A DNA stretch of 64,000 nucleotides. Source: Asterias rubens (Eukaryota > Echinodermata > Asteroidea > Forcipulatida > Asteriidae). The notes under the pieces were generated by a model that saw only the letters and a program-made list of their open reading frames with translations, was not told the DNA's origin and made no database searches. The stretch is taken from the NCBI RefSeq assembly GCF_902459465.1, contig NC_047075.1:12455119-12519118 (forward strand), read 5' to 3'. The translations under genes and the position numbers were made by a program. Positions 1 through 10,695 of this stretch are shown here, in pieces (the first letter of the stretch is position 1; every line of letters begins with the position of its first letter).

Positions 1-468
1 TAGTCTCTTGAGCAAAATAGTGTGATCCACGGTGTCAAAAGCCGCACTTAAATCAAGCAGAATCAGGGCAGTCACATGGCCTTCATCCATAGCACATAAA
101 ATGTCATTTTGCACCCGCAGTAGTGCCGATTCAGTGCTATGCTTGGACCTGTACGCTGATTGAAATTTATCAGCAAGGCCAGAGTCAGAGATAACAGTAT
201 TCAATCTGGAGGCGACTATGCGCTCAATGGTCTTGCCATTAAACTTCAAATTAGCCATCGGTCTGTAGTTAGACAAAGTCTCAATATCTAAACCTGGCTT
301 CTTGATTAGGGGACGAATGTAAGCAGTCTTAAGACTGTCTGGAAAATGACCTTGTTCAAAGGACTTGTTCACAATAGTAGTAATAAGAGGTGCTAGAATT
401 ATAATACACCTTTTAAGAAGATGTTTAGGTATGGGGTCCAGTTCACATGATTTAGAAGGAGAACTACT
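1..468 (-). mobile_element. CR1/L2-like LINE reverse transcriptase fragment
   Basis: An open minus-strand frame runs from about 468 down through position 1 and off the window. Its translation contains the hallmarks of a non-LTR retrotransposon reverse transcriptase: a CELDPIP start of the fingers, PLIKKPG and NYRP, FQSAYR, and the motif A string LILLDLSAAFDTVDH with its catalytic Asp. The wording is typical of the CR1/L2 group. The fragment has no start codon and abuts a Ty3/gypsy RT at about 469 in the same orientation. It is a fragment, not a complete gene. Family assignment within CR1/L2 is inference. Confidence 0.88.
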
Positions 469-518
469 TAGATGACACTTCTTTGGACTCAACTTAAGGC
501 CAGCTGTCCGGAGACGCG

Positions 519-1409
519 TCAGTACTTCCTGTAATCTTTGCAGGGATGATTGGAAATCGTTTCCATAAACGATGACGACGTCAATATACAACAAGCATGT
601 CTGCCAATGCATTCCTGATAGCACGATCGCTCCATCAAACCTTCAAAAGTGGCGGGCGCATTACATAAACCAAATGGCATCACTTTGAATTCGTAGAGCC
701 CTTCTTTGGTTATAAAAGCCGTTTTCTCTTTATCTTTCTCCGCCATCTCCACCTGCCAATACCCACTTGCTAAGTCCAGCGTCGAAAACCACTGAGACCC
801 GTCTAGAGTGTCCAGTGAGTCATCAATATTTGGTAAAGGGTATGAGTCTTTGATTGTGGATGCATTCAATTTACGATAATCTACGCAAAATCTTATCGAC
901 CCGTCCTTTTTCTTTACTAAGACAATGGGCGAAGCCCAGGGACTAGATGATGGTTCAATCACCTCGCGCTTTAACATCTTGTCAATTTCTTCTTTTGCTA
1001 CATTTCTTTGATGGATTGGAAGTCTTCTTGCCGGTTGTCTGATAGATCGTGTCTCACCAGTATTTATTTCGTGCTTGACAATAGATGTCTTTCCAAGATC
1101 ACTTGAGTCTTTGGCAAAAACATCTTGAAATGCTGTTAAGACGCTTGATAATTTCATATTTTGCCTTTGATTCAGTCTTGCACCACTGTTCTTGAATAAT
1201 TCAGTTAGATGTTCTGGAATTTCTTGATCCAACGTTTGCTTGTGCTCTTGTAATACAGTTACACGACGTCTATCCTTTCCTTGAACTATTTCCTCACTTT
1301 CTACGGGTTCACATGTGGCTAACACTGCACCAATGGTTTCATCTTTAAAATTGAGGACTCTGATCGGTACCAACTCTTGTTGAACGTCAACCAAGGTTTT
1401 GGCAACCAT
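519..1409 (-). pseudogene. Ty3/gypsy reverse transcriptase, truncated and frameshifted
   Basis: The 296-codon frame shows the linker after protease and then the RT fingers and palm: RQPARRLPIHQRNVAKEEI, SPWASPIVLVKKKDGS, RFCVDYRKLN, LDLASGYWQVEM (motif A) and FKVMPFGLCNAPATFE. At about 625-635 the frame is lost: the expected continuation, including the active-site box, lies in another frame. There the box reads YIDV instead of the canonical YIDD, so one catalytic Asp is missing. The continuation stays open to about 469, where Ty3-like sequence ends. The break is seen directly; loss of activity is inference from the altered box and truncation. Confidence 0.9.
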
Positions 1410-1467
1410 GACCTCGTGATTTCTGACGAATCTTGGCTCAGGTTCGACAATGCCAAACTTTGAATTT

Positions 1468-1983
1468 CTATCTGTGTTTCAGCTTGCCAGGTAGCAATAT
1501 CTGTTCTCCTGCTTTAATTGTAACACTTTGGTCGGCTATCACTCGGGTACACTTTTCAAATGCAGACGCCCGGTAAACATGACATTTCACTTGCTGGCCT
1601 CCAATCTGCATTTCGCCTTTTCCCAAATTCAGCGAACAGTTGTACATTTCAAGGAAGTCGTAGCCCAGAATTCCCTCAGGCTCGATGTCGGCGAGGTATA
1701 CGTCCCGACTTATTACTTTACTTTGTTCACCAATTTGAAATTCCAGCTCGAGTCGTCCTCGTCCCAAACAAGGAGCGAGCTCTCCATTGGCCATGGCCAC
1801 TTTGACGTCAGTCGAATCTAGTTGTGGTCTTGAACTTTCGGCAATCTTGTAATACATATCTGGGCGGAGGAAAGTCAAGCTTGCCCCCGTATCCACTAGA
1901 AAATTTGCTTGAACACCATCAACTTGAACAGTTACCTCTATGCCTTGATTAATTACAGCACGTTTTACCGAGGAGGGTTTGCT
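1468..1983 (-). pseudogene. Ty3/gypsy aspartic protease
   Basis: The frame contains the retropepsin active-site string LVDTGAS with its catalytic Asp (codons near 1880-1900) and the downstream ILGYDFL box (near 1650), the spacing expected of retroviral-type proteases of about 100-140 residues. Its job would be to cut the Gag-Pol polyprotein during particle maturation. The open frame extends upstream of the first in-frame methionine-like codon to about 1983, so it was read from a polyprotein and not started independently. A frame change separates it from RT at 1410-1467 and another separates it from the CCHC region. Confidence 0.85.
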
Positions 1984-2007
1984 TACTGTTGGTCCATCTG
2001 TCCTTAG

Positions 2008-2100
2008 TTTCCCAGCCGACTGTTGGACCTCGAAATCGGTTGTTGTCCGTTTCCCTGCTGACTGTTGGACCTTGAAATCGGCTGTTGTCCGTTTCCCTGC
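2008..2100 (-). repeat. 42-bp tandem repeat within gag-pol
   Basis: Two near-identical 42-bp units (2008-2049 and 2050-2091) plus a 9-bp partial unit. The unit is 14 codons long and lies just after the CCHC knuckle on the minus strand, encoding a Gln/Asn/Ser-rich segment. A multiple of three preserves the frame, so the expansion could have happened while the gene was under constraint. Confidence 0.85.
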
Positions 2101-2158
2101 CGCATTTCTTGTTTGCCCATATTGTTATTATATCTGTAAGAACTTTGCTTTGCGTGCG

Positions 2159-2202
2159 GACACTCACGTGCAAAGTGCCCTAACTCATTGCAATTCCAAC
2201 AT
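2159..2202 (-). other. CCHC zinc knuckle of gag
   Basis: In the frame offset from the gag body this segment encodes a C-x2-C-x4-H-x4-C knuckle (CWNC...GHFARECP), the RNA-binding motif of Gag nucleocapsid. It is one base out of frame with the gag sequence upstream: a one-base loss in the C5 run at about 2203 would explain the break. Confidence 0.85.
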
Positions 2203-3349
2203 GCGGGGGTCCTCTATTGTTTCTTTCATGATGCCTCCAGTTCGGTCCATCTCGCTTGTACTGGTTCTTTGCTTGGTTACGTTGATCATATGCCGGTGAT
2301 GACGTCACTTTGTCTGGCCGGGTAAACCCAGTACCCTCTGTATGTCCACTTGTCATATTCTTTATAGCCTTGGTAAGAGTGCCAAGCTCATCAGACAGTG
2401 AGAGAATCTTGCCCTTTATGTCTTGAATTTCCTTACTTGGCTCTGATTCTTTTTCTTGCTCTGGTATGACAACTCTCGCCATTTTCCGAGTTACTCCACG
2501 CTGGCGATCAGCCGCCTGGAAAGCCTCTAGCTCTACTGCTATGCGGACAGCATCAGCCAGAGTCCCTGGTTTAGATTGGATTTCTCGCCATCTTATCTCA
2601 CCATCAGGCAGAGCGTCGATAAAATGCTCTTGAGACAAAGTTTCTTGTAAAACGTACGTAGCTGATGGGTACGCAAGCCGTGTGAGTCGTCTAATTGCTT
2701 GAGCCAACTCAGGCAATGTTTCTTCCCTCTTTTGCTGTCTGTTCTTTAACTGCACTCGAAATAATTCTTTCTGATTATTTGAGCCGAATTTGTTATTCAA
2801 GGCGGTTACCAAAGCTGTGTAATCATGACGGCTGTCATCATCCAAGTCACCCAAAACACTCTACGCTGAACCTCTTAAATTGGCTGCGAGATACATAGCC
2901 TTTACTTCATCACCCCAGCCATTCATTTCAGAAAGCATTTCAAATTGAACAGCATAGTCGTTCCAACAACTGGATCCATCATAGCTTGTAGGCTTTATCT
3001 TTATCTTTGCATCACAAACTCTATTTCCTTGCTTTTCTGTTTGAGCCTTGTTACACTGTGCTTTGTATTCTTTTACTTGTTCTCTTTCTTCGTTGGCACC
3101 ATCCAACTCTCTCTGAAGGGTTTCACATTCTGCCTTCATTTTGTCTAGAACTGCTTGTCCCTGTGTAATTAATTTCTTTTCCAGGGAATTCACACTTGAA
3201 GTTGACTCTGATAGTCTTGAATCACCGCCCTCTGTAATCTTTATTTCATCACTAGAACTTGCAGTGGAAATATTGTTTTCATCTTCCCCTGAAGCTTCAC
3301 CCAAGGATTCGTTTTGGATCTCTTGTACTGGACTTTCCATCTTTATCAA
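2180..3349 (-). pseudogene. Ty3/gypsy gag
   Basis: An acidic, Ser-rich N-terminus and a predicted coiled coil (Glu/Lys-rich, about residues 60-105) precede a capsid-like region with the typical YDG...W-x2-Y...F and YLAANLRG strings. A single in-frame TAG at 2861-2863 then interrupts the capsid, after which the same frame continues through a helical segment (FRVQLKNRQQ, LPELAQAIRRL) to the knuckle. The first Met used here lies just after the likely primer-binding region. The protein would form the particle shell around element RNA. One nonsense codon and one frameshift make it a pseudogene. Confidence 0.85.
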
Positions 3350-3416
3350 TGCCTCTTTTCCTTATTCGAAATTCTTTAATTCACCAGTTTTTGAGATCCC
3401 ATCGCTGCCACCAAAA

Positions 3417-3614
3417 TGTAACGATTCCGGGGTGGGGTATGGCTCTCATTAAGATAACCAAGCCGCCACGCTGGAATCTTAAGTCACAGGGGAGAGATGT
3501 AAAATATAGTATTTCCTTAACTCCACCAGATGAAACTAATGAGGCACTTACAATGAATGAACTGTTTCACTATTTTCTAAAGAGTCAATGACCGATTGAC
3601 CCTAAGTTTTCACA
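3417..3614 (-). repeat. Putative 5' LTR of the Ty3/gypsy element
   Basis: On the minus strand this 198-bp segment begins TGTGAAAAC and ends CGTTACA, i.e. TG...CA, and is followed by TTTTGGTGGCAGCGATGGG, which looks like a primer-binding site (a TGG start shortly after the LTR). No second LTR exists in the window for comparison, so the upper boundary rests only on the TG dinucleotide and on where the helicase similarity stops. Confidence 0.5.
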
Positions 3615-3619
3615 TTTTA

Positions 3620-5743
3620 TTATATTTTTTTATCAAGACTTACTACAGCTTTATCTGTTGTCATTCCTTGTACCTTGTGAGCTGTGCATGCCCAACATAA
3701 CTTCAATGGAAACTGATGGCGGACCCATTTTTTACCAAGGCTTTCTTCCTGAATCTCAATGGGTACACTATTGTCATCATTTGAAGATGATGCAAATGTC
3801 TTCCTCAACTTCATTCCAACCTTGTCATTATAAAACTTAACATTGATACATTTTACTTCATCAGACTTATTCTGTGACGTTACTAATTGTGATACAGTAC
3901 CACAAACGCCGTTAACGAGGCCGTCAGATAATATCTATGTTCTTAATTAGCATAACCCTTGCACCTACACCTAGTAACACTGATTGTGGTAAGCTTCCAG
4001 ACTTTTTGGATTGTTTTCCTTGTTTGACCTTCTTAGCATTGTGTGAGTCTGTCTCATAATCCTTTGCTTCAATAAGCACACAATCTGAACACTTTGAACG
4101 CAGAATCTTGGTATTTTGTTTATCCACTTGTTTGTTACATGGACATGTATGGAGAGCCTCATTCCATTCTTCACCTGTCTCACGGCCTTTCAAAACTGAC
4201 ACATCATCGGGCTGTGAGGTCTAATCTTTCTTTCTCACTCTCAGTCTGTTAAGAATCTCTGCAAACTTTGCATCGTCCTTTTGCCTCATTATTTTAGTTA
4301 GTTCATCTAACTCGAAATTGTCAATCCACAGATCACATGTTACAGTATTGTGATACAAAGCTTTTGCTTTCACTGGAGGTAACTGATAAAAAACCCACCA
4401 ACAGCTAAAATACTGACATTGCAAAAGGGGTTATGATTTTTTGACTGTTTAATCTGTCTTAACCGTCCATGGATGTAATACAGTAACTTCTGACCAACCA
4501 TAGAAACTTCATCTATTATCAATATCTGCAGCTGACTGAGCTTACTACGCAGTGTACTGATTTTCTCTTCACCAAGTGGTTGATATGGTAGTCTTACATC
4601 TGCTGGTATACTTAGTCCACTGTGAATTGTGGTACCATTTATATTGAATGCAGCCACACCTGTTGGAGCAGTCAGCATAACAGACACATCGTCAGGATTT
4701 CTCATCATTGATCCAAGTATTCTTGTTGCTTCATAATCATTACACTTGACTAGCAGAGATTTTCCAGTCCCTGCACCACCAGTAACAAACACTTGAAAAG
4801 CATCAGGGTTTTTACCATTAGCCTTATCTATGCACCATTGTCTAATACTGTAAAATACCTGTTTCTGTTGGGCATTTAATGATCTCATCATATTTAATGC
4901 ATCTGACTTTGTTACTCTGCTTGAGTGAGCCTGAACGTCACAGATTCTTTCTTCTTTCTTATCACCTTTCAAGTCTGGAATACTAAATTCATCTTCACCT
5001 TCATCTATGACAGGTTGCATTTGCTCTTCACATTCATTTCTCTCCTGTTCAGTTTCTGGACTGATTAATGCCCAAGCATCTTCCTGTACACCAAAGTTCT
5101 CAAGGTGCAGTTCTGCATTCTCCAGCGAGTTAAGATCAACTTCAAATCTGCAACGGTTACTATCCACAATAATTTTAACAGACTGTAATCTTCCAAGTAC
5201 CTTGACAAACCCATTTTCATAGAAGTCGGAGTATGTTTCAAATTTTGGTGGTCTCAAATGTGCATCAATACGATATGGGAGAAATAGCTGAATAATACTT
5301 TGATAATATTTCTCCGGACACTTAGTGACTGAAAATCTTGGATATCTTATGACAGCTGGATCAGTTCTGGAGCGTTTCATTACATGGCCCATATCATTCT
5401 TCAATGCATACAATGGTGATTGTCTCTTATTACTAGACACCTTATAGTTGTTGTACAGTACTCTGTACTCTGAACAAAATGTAGCTAGACACATTGATTC
5501 AAATGTATCAATATCCGGTCTTGCTTTATAACGATCAGTTTTGCTAATCATCCACACACTGTCTTCATTCCTATCACCATCATCTTCATCATCGTCATCA
5601 TCTTCATCTTTATCATCATCATCACCAGTAAAGCGTGACTTCTTCTGAATAACACTCAAGGGTAAGCTCATTCGCACTGGATTCTCTCCTAATGTACAAA
5701 CTCGACCTTTCCAGAACATTCTTGAAGTCTCAATGAACAACAA
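3620..5743 (-). pseudogene. Helitron PIF1-like helicase, broken and truncated
   Basis: Walker A is visible as [12 protein letters not shown] (about 4760-4800), motif Ia-like [12 protein letters not shown], Walker B as [10 protein letters not shown] (about 4500-4530), a QLPPV box in a different frame (4370-4424), LGVGARVMLIKN (about 3925-3970) and the late motif CWACTAHKVQGMTTDKAVVS (about 3640-3700). These are the PIF1/RecD2-like helicase motifs in the correct order. At least three frame changes separate them (near 4370-4424, 4205-4220 and 3815-3925), and the last motif runs into AT-rich DNA at about 3633 before the normal C-terminus. The helicase would unwind the donor strand during rolling-circle transposition. 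Confidence 0.9.
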
Positions 5744-6532
5744 CGATATACTGCTTCTTGAGCTGACACTTCACGATTTTGCAGATAGACACTCCCAAGC
5801 TGTTTCATACTCTGTTTGGCATCTTGATTACCTTCTTCAGCCTCACTCTGTGCATGCTTTAGTAATTTTCCCATCTCACGTTCTGCTTTGCTTATGTAAC
5901 TAATTACTAATGTCCATATTGGCATTCCAGCATCTTAGCAAATCAGGATTGTAATGATTAACCCACGCATCTTGGGGCTCTCTTTTCAACACAATATTCA
6001 CCTTTTTAGTGAGCATGTCATTGGCTTCCTCAAAATCGTTCTGTGTAATTCCAATCTTTGCAAACAGTTCATCAGTTGTCATGTGTTCATTGACTTCATC
6101 ATTAACAGCAGTCCATACTGATTTCAACAATTCCTTAGCATCATCTTCAGGTTTATTATCCGACTTATCAACTTCATCATCAAAATCTACTTGTACTGGA
6201 TTAGCAACAAATGTTCTCATTGATGGTGGCCTTGGAAAATCAAATCGACATTTCGTCCCCTTTTTGTGGCACGACTTGGAATGACGTTTACTATGTTGTT
6301 GAACAGAGCTGACTATTTCCATTAATTCTTCATCAACTTGTTTAGATGGCAATGCACAACTTACATACTTGTCAACAAACTCTGCCACTTTATCATCACT
6401 ATCTGCATTCAACTTGGGTGCTTCTTCAATCCAAAATAGACAATGAGTATGTGGTGAGCCTCTTTGCTGAAATTCTACTCGATAAAAATAATCTTTCACT
6501 TTCCCGATCGGTGCTGCTCTTGACATTATCAC
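5689..6532 (-). pseudogene. Helitron Rep (HUH nuclease) domain, deleted at the tyrosine motif
   Basis: The HUH motif is clear: [17 protein letters not shown], with two metal-binding His (about 6440-6470). Downstream come CRFDFPRP and a C-terminal run [13 protein letters not shown], after which the frame stops and resumes as [11 protein letters not shown] in another frame at about 5905-5920. The residues usually found between these strings, including part of the catalytic two-tyrosine region, are missing, so a deletion of several codons plus a frame change is likely. This nuclease would nick the element end and form the 5'-phosphotyrosine link. Confidence 0.88.
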
Positions 6533-6843
6533 ATCTTTAAGAAACGTATGAAATCGTTTATCAATATTCTGGCAACAGTTACAGGGTTACTCCTCAATAA
6601 CAGACATTTGTCATTCCAGTCCAATTCATCAATAGTCCTCGAGTCACCTTGTTGTCTGAGTAGTGTATTGATTAATTCCGGCCATCTCATATCTGCTGCA
6701 GAAAATGAACAAAACCATGTAGGTATACCAAGCTGTCTAACCATTGCTAAAATATTCTTCTGACATGATTGCCAATAAGGTGGGGTTCCTCTGATTGGTT
6801 TCAAGAACTTGTATCCCTGGTCTGATTTCAGCATGTGTTTCAA
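6529..6843 (-). pseudogene. Helitron_like_N domain
   Basis: The frame encodes FLKPIRGTPPYWQSCQKNILAM, RQLGIPTWFCSFSAADMRWPEL and [12 protein letters not shown], a block characteristic of the Helitron N-terminal domain that precedes Rep. It overlaps the Rep frame by a few bases with a one-base frame difference in a short A run at about 6530-6540, so the two were originally one reading frame. Confidence 0.88.
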
Positions 6844-6944
6844 CTTATCATTATCATTCAGAGTTCTAGCAGTGATTTTCTGACCATTGATTGTTTTGTC
6901 TGACCCTTTCCTTAATGCAATAGAGACACTGGAAATTACTTGCT

Positions 6945-7676
6945 TTATTTCAGACAGATATTGAGCAAAGGTAAAGGCATTCCTCTCAAACGTTCTTCAT
7001 CTGTTTCTTCCTCATTAGCATTGTCAACTTCAACATTATCTCCAACTTTCTCCGTCACATCACTTTGAGTACCTTCTTCTTCCACATCCTCTGACAGGTC
7101 ATTAGTCCATTCAGTATCAATGTCAATATCATGGTACCATTTGTTATTGTGTTTAAGGTACTGTAAAGCTGTCTCAATGTGTTCCTTATTCACAAACTGG
7201 TACTTGTAGTATCCTTTATAAGACAACTTCCGCTTCAGCTTGACACGTATTATCTGATCAACATTTTGAGGTCTAGGTAAGGATTTAACTGTCTCAGACA
7301 CGTTTGAAGGCACACAAACCACCGGCCCATGAACACCAAACTGTCCACCTTTAGGTAGTGCCATTAACTTTACAAATGGAACATTTAGGGCAATAAGATG
7401 CTCTTCCAACTTGTTCAAACATGCCAGCTCTTCAGGTACATCGTCCAACTCCAAATTATTACAACATGCTTCAGCAGGCATCTTATCATTCAATAACTTA
7501 CGATCACATGTATGACATATCCACAGGCAAGACCTGCTTGACTGACACACAGTACATTGCAATCTACAACTATGGTCACAATTGTGTAGGTACTTTTCAC
7601 TGATACAATCAGTATTCTTATATTTGTTTTTCCTACATTTGATAACTTGCTTACGGAACAAGAGTCTCAAGCACAC
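6945..7676 (-). pseudogene. Helitron CxxC and DUF6570-like region
   Basis: The upstream edge encodes FVCAVCLRLLF, a CxxC pair, followed by more Cys pairs (CTVC, CHTC) that could bind zinc. Then come the conserved strings LNKLEEHLIALNVPFVKLMALPKGGQ and GVHGPVVCVPSNV, which I recognise as the DUF6570 domain found N-terminal to Rep in many Helitrons. The C-terminal third is acidic. The frame breaks at its upstream junction with the Lys-rich repeats (about 7680) and again before the next block (about 6850-6945). Confidence 0.8.
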
Positions 7677-7690
7677 TGCACAAACAAATT

Positions 7691-8569
7691 CTATATATTA
7701 TTTTTATGGTATTTTACTTTACTTGCATTCTTCACACGCGACCTGAATTTGTCATTTTCCTGATACTTCAATTTGCTCCCAATTTTCATTTCATTTCGGA
7801 ATGTCTCATTTTCCTGATACTTCAACTTGCTCCCAATTTTCACTTTCTTCCTGAATTCGTCATTTTCCTGATACTTTAATTTGCTCCCAATTTTCACTTC
7901 ATTTCTGAATTCCTCATTTTCCTGATACTTCAATTTGCTCCCAATTTTCAGTTAATTTCGGAATGTCTCATTTTCCTGATACTTCAACTTGCTCCCAATT
8001 TTCACTTTCTTCCTGAAATCGTCATTTTCCTGATACTTCAATTTGCTCCCAATTTTCACTTCATTTCTGAATTCGTCATTTTCCTGATACTTCAATTTAC
8101 TCCCAATTTTCACTTTGTTCCTGAATTCGTCATTTTCCTGATACTTAAATTTGCTCCCAATTTTCAGTTCATTTCTGAATGTCTCATTTTCCTGATACTT
8201 CAATTTGCTTGCAGTCTTTACTTCTTCTTGAAACTTTGAATTAGTTGTGTACTTTTTTTTACTTTGATCAATTTTCATGACCATGTGTTTCTCACTTGAA
8301 TGATATCTAACTTTGTTTTCAAATTTCACGGACTCAATTAGTTCCTCATCACACTTGTATTTCTCCTTTTTATGCTCCCTACACTTTGCTTTCTTTGTCT
8401 CTCTAAAGACAGCATCATTTCTGTATTTATCTCTCTCATGTTTCCTCTTTCTACCTTCATTCAGATCAGTTTCAGTAGTACATGTACCTTTTCTTTCTCT
8501 GTATATTTCTCTCATCCGTTCTTTCATTAATTGCCTGTGCTTCGCTACATTTTTTTTTTTTGAGTACAT
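7691..8569 (-). pseudogene. Helitron Lys-rich repeat region
   Basis: A basic N-terminal stretch is followed by about ten copies of an 18-residue unit of the form FRN-x-VKIGSKLKYQEN-x-x. One nonsense codon (TAA at 7952-7954, where sister units have GAA) splits the frame, which otherwise continues in phase. Upstream, a run of twelve T on the plus strand (8550-8561) coincides with the frame change from the OTU-encoding gene. Similar short Lys/Tyr-rich repeats occur at this position in other animal Helitrons; their function is unknown to me. Confidence 0.85.
7735..8215 (-). repeat. 54-bp tandem repeats encoding 18-residue units
   Basis: Successive units about 54 bp apart share the plus-strand string TCATTTTCCTGATACTTC followed by AATTTGCTCCCAATTTTCA. 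Most differences between units are single bases. Nine to ten units can be read. Confidence 0.9.
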
Positions 8570-10695
8570 CTTTTTACAGACTCTTTCTTTACTGTAGTCT
8601 TGTCATTACTAGGCTTTTCTGGTACCTGCTTCTCACAATGTTCAGATTGTTTGTGATCTTTGAGTTCAGTGTATTCAGGACAGGCATCCAATGTCTCACA
8701 ACCATGTCCTTGTTCATCATGAACTTCACTCACTTGCGGTGGCAAATCATTTACTGATGTGACAACTTCATAGTGAACCCTGTTTTTATGATTCAGATAA
8801 ATTCCCATTTCAGATATAGAAGCACTTTCCTCAACATTCTGTGCAGAAAATCTATACCACTTACATGTACATACCTCATCAAATGTGTATATGTCAATAC
8901 AAAGCATATATGCCATTGCCATGATTTCAATTTCAGTGGCCCACGTACCAGCATCAAACATCCTCTGTCTCATTACGTAATCCTCCACATTGGCAAATCC
9001 ATCTCGCAGAAAACATCTCAACTTGTCAGCATTCCTCAACATATGATTGACACAAGCAAATCTCAATTGTCTATGGTTACCTTCAGTTGCTGACACAGCA
9101 AACGATACAGCTCTGAAGAAACAGTTACCATCACCCCTTATGCGATTTACAGATCTGGGTTTACCCAAGGCTTGACATTCCACACTTACTACGTTACACC
9201 TTAAATGTGATGATTCCAACCCAAATGTTCTGCACATAGCCATCATGTTTTCTTCATTCAGTGGACAGAATGTCATAACACCAGGTCCTGATACTTCAAC
9301 TATTTCCACTTCACTAGAGTCATCATATGTGCTGCCATTATCATCTTCTATTCTTGCAAACTTGCTGATACTCATACCAACATCCCATTTGCCCAGTTCA
9401 TGACTGTATGCATCTTGGTCAATAGTGTTCTTCGATTTCCTTTTCAAGTTACATTTGCCTGATACACTAGGTAAAGCAAAGTCATCAATATCAAAACACA
9501 ACTCCACGGTTTCTGACATGCCATGAGGCTCACTTCTATTTGCTCGATCTGTACATGTTCCTGCAATAGCTTCACCATTAACACTGAGGGTTATACCGGT
9601 TAGTTCATACTGTACATCGTTTGACAGATTCATAGATTGTGCTAATCTAGTACAATACCTGTACACACCTTGCCAGTTTCTTGCCTTCATGACAATGCTT
9701 GTTCCATCTTGAACCATACAGCCTTGGATACTTCTGGAATGTGAATCAAACACATAAAATATTCCATATTGAGAAATTACTGCAAATGTATTTTCATGGA
9801 AGCTTGCCTGATATTCTTGGAGATGTTGTTGTAGTGTAGCTTTCAATTGTAGCATATTAAATTCAATCAAGTTGTGATCATTTTCATCAAATGTACCTGA
9901 TACCGAGTCATAATACTCCATGCTATAATGTGTGTTCAGTACATCTAACTGAGTTGGCAATTCATTAATCAATAAGTAATCATTGTTCATTGTCGAGCTC
10001 TCTTGTAAGAAACCATACAATTCATTCCCAGTCCTGAGAATATTATCCATATCACTACAGTTCCAATCTTTCACTTCTTTTTTCTTGCTGTACATTATTG
10101 AAACCAGTCTATTAGCAACACACTGTTTACCAGAATTTGCTCCAAATCGTTTATCCCCTTGATGAAAACTACCTTTTGCAAGTACTATTGATTCATACAA
10201 TGTTGTTAGATTAACTGTTTCAACCTTCAAATTTTCCTCACTTTGTATTTTCAAAGAGTTGTTATCAACAAGCACATCATCATCATGACTATCTTTATTT
10301 CGCATTTTGTTGTTGTAGTAATCCACTGAGCATCTTATTTCACAAGTTTCTATTTGACCCACCTTTCCACTTTCAAGCATCCGTTTCCAACTCCCCTCAA
10401 TGTCTATACCAACCAATCTTGATTCTTCTTGGTTTGGTAATTCAGAAATTGTTTCTGTCATTGTTGTATCTATCTTCTTGTCAGCTTTTTTCTTTGCCAT
10501 TTTGTTGTGAACACCGTCTGCTCCATTAGCTACAGATGGTTGTGCCTTTCTACTTTGATTGGTAAGTGTCTTGCATTGCAGGTAAAGCAAAGTCATCAAT
10601 ATCAAAACACAACTCCACGGTTTCTGACATGCCATGAGGCTCACTTCTATTTGCTCGATCTGTACATGTTCCTGCAATAGCTTCACCATTAACAC
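8545..10695 (-). pseudogene. Helitron OTU-domain protein, part downstream of the duplication
   Basis: The 716-codon frame contains an OTU cysteine protease: RIRGDGNCFFRAVSFAV with the DGNC catalytic Asp and Cys (about 9105-9155), and the matching His in NRVHYEVV (about 8765-8790). OTU proteases remove ubiquitin; in Helitrons the role is unknown. The N-terminal half duplicates the C-terminal part of the upstream frame (10550-13354) because of a 1111-bp tandem duplication. With one copy absent, the two frames would be a single continuous reading frame. A frame change in the A run at 8550-8561 separates it from the Lys-rich repeats. Confidence 0.85.

Larger units (their letters stand above)
469..3614 (-). 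mobile_element. Broken Ty3/gypsy LTR retrotransposon
   Basis: Reading leftwards from 3614 there is a putative 198-bp LTR, a likely primer-binding region, gag, a CCHC knuckle, aspartic protease and the first part of reverse transcriptase. RNase H, integrase and the second LTR are absent because the element stops at about 469 against a LINE fragment. Frame breaks or stops occur in gag, at the knuckle, between protease and RT and in RT, so this copy cannot be active. The upper LTR end lies against the truncated Helitron helicase at about 3615-3633, consistent with insertion into, or rearrangement with, that Helitron. Confidence 0.85.

Noticed and set aside
7735..8215. CRISPR-like array
   Set aside because: The 54-bp units are contiguous coding repeats with no unique spacers, in a eukaryotic element.
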